Below are positions 63,201 to 64,000 of a stretch of 64,000 nt of DNA, piece by piece. The notes below the pieces were generated by a model. It was not told where the DNA came from. It did not search any database and worked only from the letters and a program-made list of their open reading frames with translations. The stretch comes from Formicarius rufipectus (Eukaryota; Chordata; Aves; Passeriformes; Formicariidae), in contig VXAU01000779.1 of the NCBI GenBank assembly GCA_013399695.1, forward strand, positions 294,031 to 358,030, in the 5' to 3' direction. The translations under genes were made by a program, and so were the position numbers. Numbering within the stretch: the first letter of the stretch is position 1; each line of letters starts with the position of its first letter.

Positions 63201-63880
63201 TACCTTCTGACTTCCCATATCTGCGCTCTCTCAGCATCTCTTTCCATAACCTGTTCACCCCACAAATCATTTTAATTTTTTTTAAATCATTTATATTTGT
63301 ATGTTTACTGAATATCTGTGTTTCTTTAAAACCGAGAGATTTAATATCAGTTTGATACCTTTATTATATTAACAGCAATATATGTTTTGAGGATGAGAAA
63401 TAATTTAAAATCAATCATAGACATTCTTACTAAAAATGTCAGTTGGGATGATACAGGATAATGAAAACTGGTCAGTTAAAGGTCTGAATATTATATCCAA
63501 GCAGAATTTATTCAAAACAGATACATTCTGAATTGTACACATTTATAGGAAGATTATATTTCTAAACTCAGTGTAATATGCTTGTTCTAAATGTATCTTC
63601 CAACACAATTCCTTCTCTTCCTCTCTCCTAAATTAACAATGGGATTTTGAGAAATTTGCTGTCAAAATCATTTGTTTTCAGGTATTATGCCATGTTTTAC
63701 TCTATAGTCCTATCTGAACAATACTTGAACTATTTTTGTCAAACAGGAGTCCTGTTTGTAGCCCCTGTAGTGTTAAATAAAGAGAAAAATTAAAGTTTAA
63801 TGGTGGAGAAAATTTGGATTTGGCAACAATAACATAACAAAAAATGTGATGATGTTGCAAACCATATATTTTCATAACTC
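60251..63880. other. Unique non-coding sequence
   Basis: No gene or transposon recognised. T runs lie at 60691-60706 and about 60972-60988. Open frames are all under 100 codons. Confidence 0.55.
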
Positions 63881-64000
63881 CCTGGCACAGGTTGGGCAGA
63901 GAAGCTGTGGCTGCCCCATCCCTGGAAATGTCCAAGGCCAGGTTGAACTGGGATTGGAGCAACCTGGGCTAGTGAAAGGTGTCCCTGCCCATGGCAGGGG
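63881..64000 (+). mobile_element. CR1 LINE 3' end, sense, cut by window edge
   Basis: CCTGGCACAGGTTGGGCAGA, then GAAGCTGTGGCTGCCCCATC, CCTGGAAATGTCCAAGGCC, GGAGCAACCTGGGCTAGTG and GTGTCCCTGCCCATGGCAGG. This is the sense 3' region of CR1, 5'-truncated at 63881. The last 60 or so bases of the element should lie just beyond the window. Confidence 0.95.

Overview
The window looks like 64 kb of non-coding vertebrate nuclear DNA, almost certainly from a bird. The main evidence is a series of CR1 retrotransposon copies. They carry the avian CR1 3' end (the sense strand ends in a GGTCCCTTCCAACC box followed by ATTCTATG-type repeats) and, in the longer copies, decayed remains of the C-terminal end of the CR1 reverse-transcriptase protein. 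Abundant simple repeats, an AT-rich background, and scattered Ns from an assembly fit a eukaryotic draft genome. A songbird is a reasonable guess, but nothing here proves the order.

I find no protein-coding gene, no exon I can name, no tRNA or rRNA gene, and no CRISPR array or other prokaryotic feature. Nearly all open frames are short and overlap on both strands. The longest are read from CR1 copies, from their antisense strand, or through microsatellites. The window is therefore either intergenic or inside a very long intron.

Layout: 1-1739 is unique sequence. 1740-2900 is more GC-rich and ends near a palindromic AATTGCA cluster. 3000-3550 holds poly-T, a 141-bp AAAG microsatellite and an ATC/ATT repeat. 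9291-9652 is a sense CR1 piece that stops at an N. 19024-19283 is an antisense CR1 3' end, followed by a 140-codon open frame of unknown meaning. 21630-21809 is a 110-bp-offset duplication containing an N. 23801-24960 is the longest CR1 (antisense, GC-rich). 25529-25652 is a CA/TG repeat, and 29019-29078 a 16-bp minisatellite. 35120-35190 is a CR1 3' tail. 36961-37138 is a GA/GATA microsatellite. 43597-44281 is a candidate solo retroviral LTR on the minus strand. 46416-46581 is a G/T-only-like tract with G-quadruplex potential. 48082-48142 is a 61-base assembly gap. 54174-54261 and 59140-59760 are antisense CR1 copies, and 63881-64000 is a sense CR1 3' end running out of the window.

Because there are no genes, there is no pathway or operon to describe. 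The useful content is the repeat landscape, the places where the assembly looks wrong, and a few candidate regulatory or structural elements that need comparison with other bird genomes.
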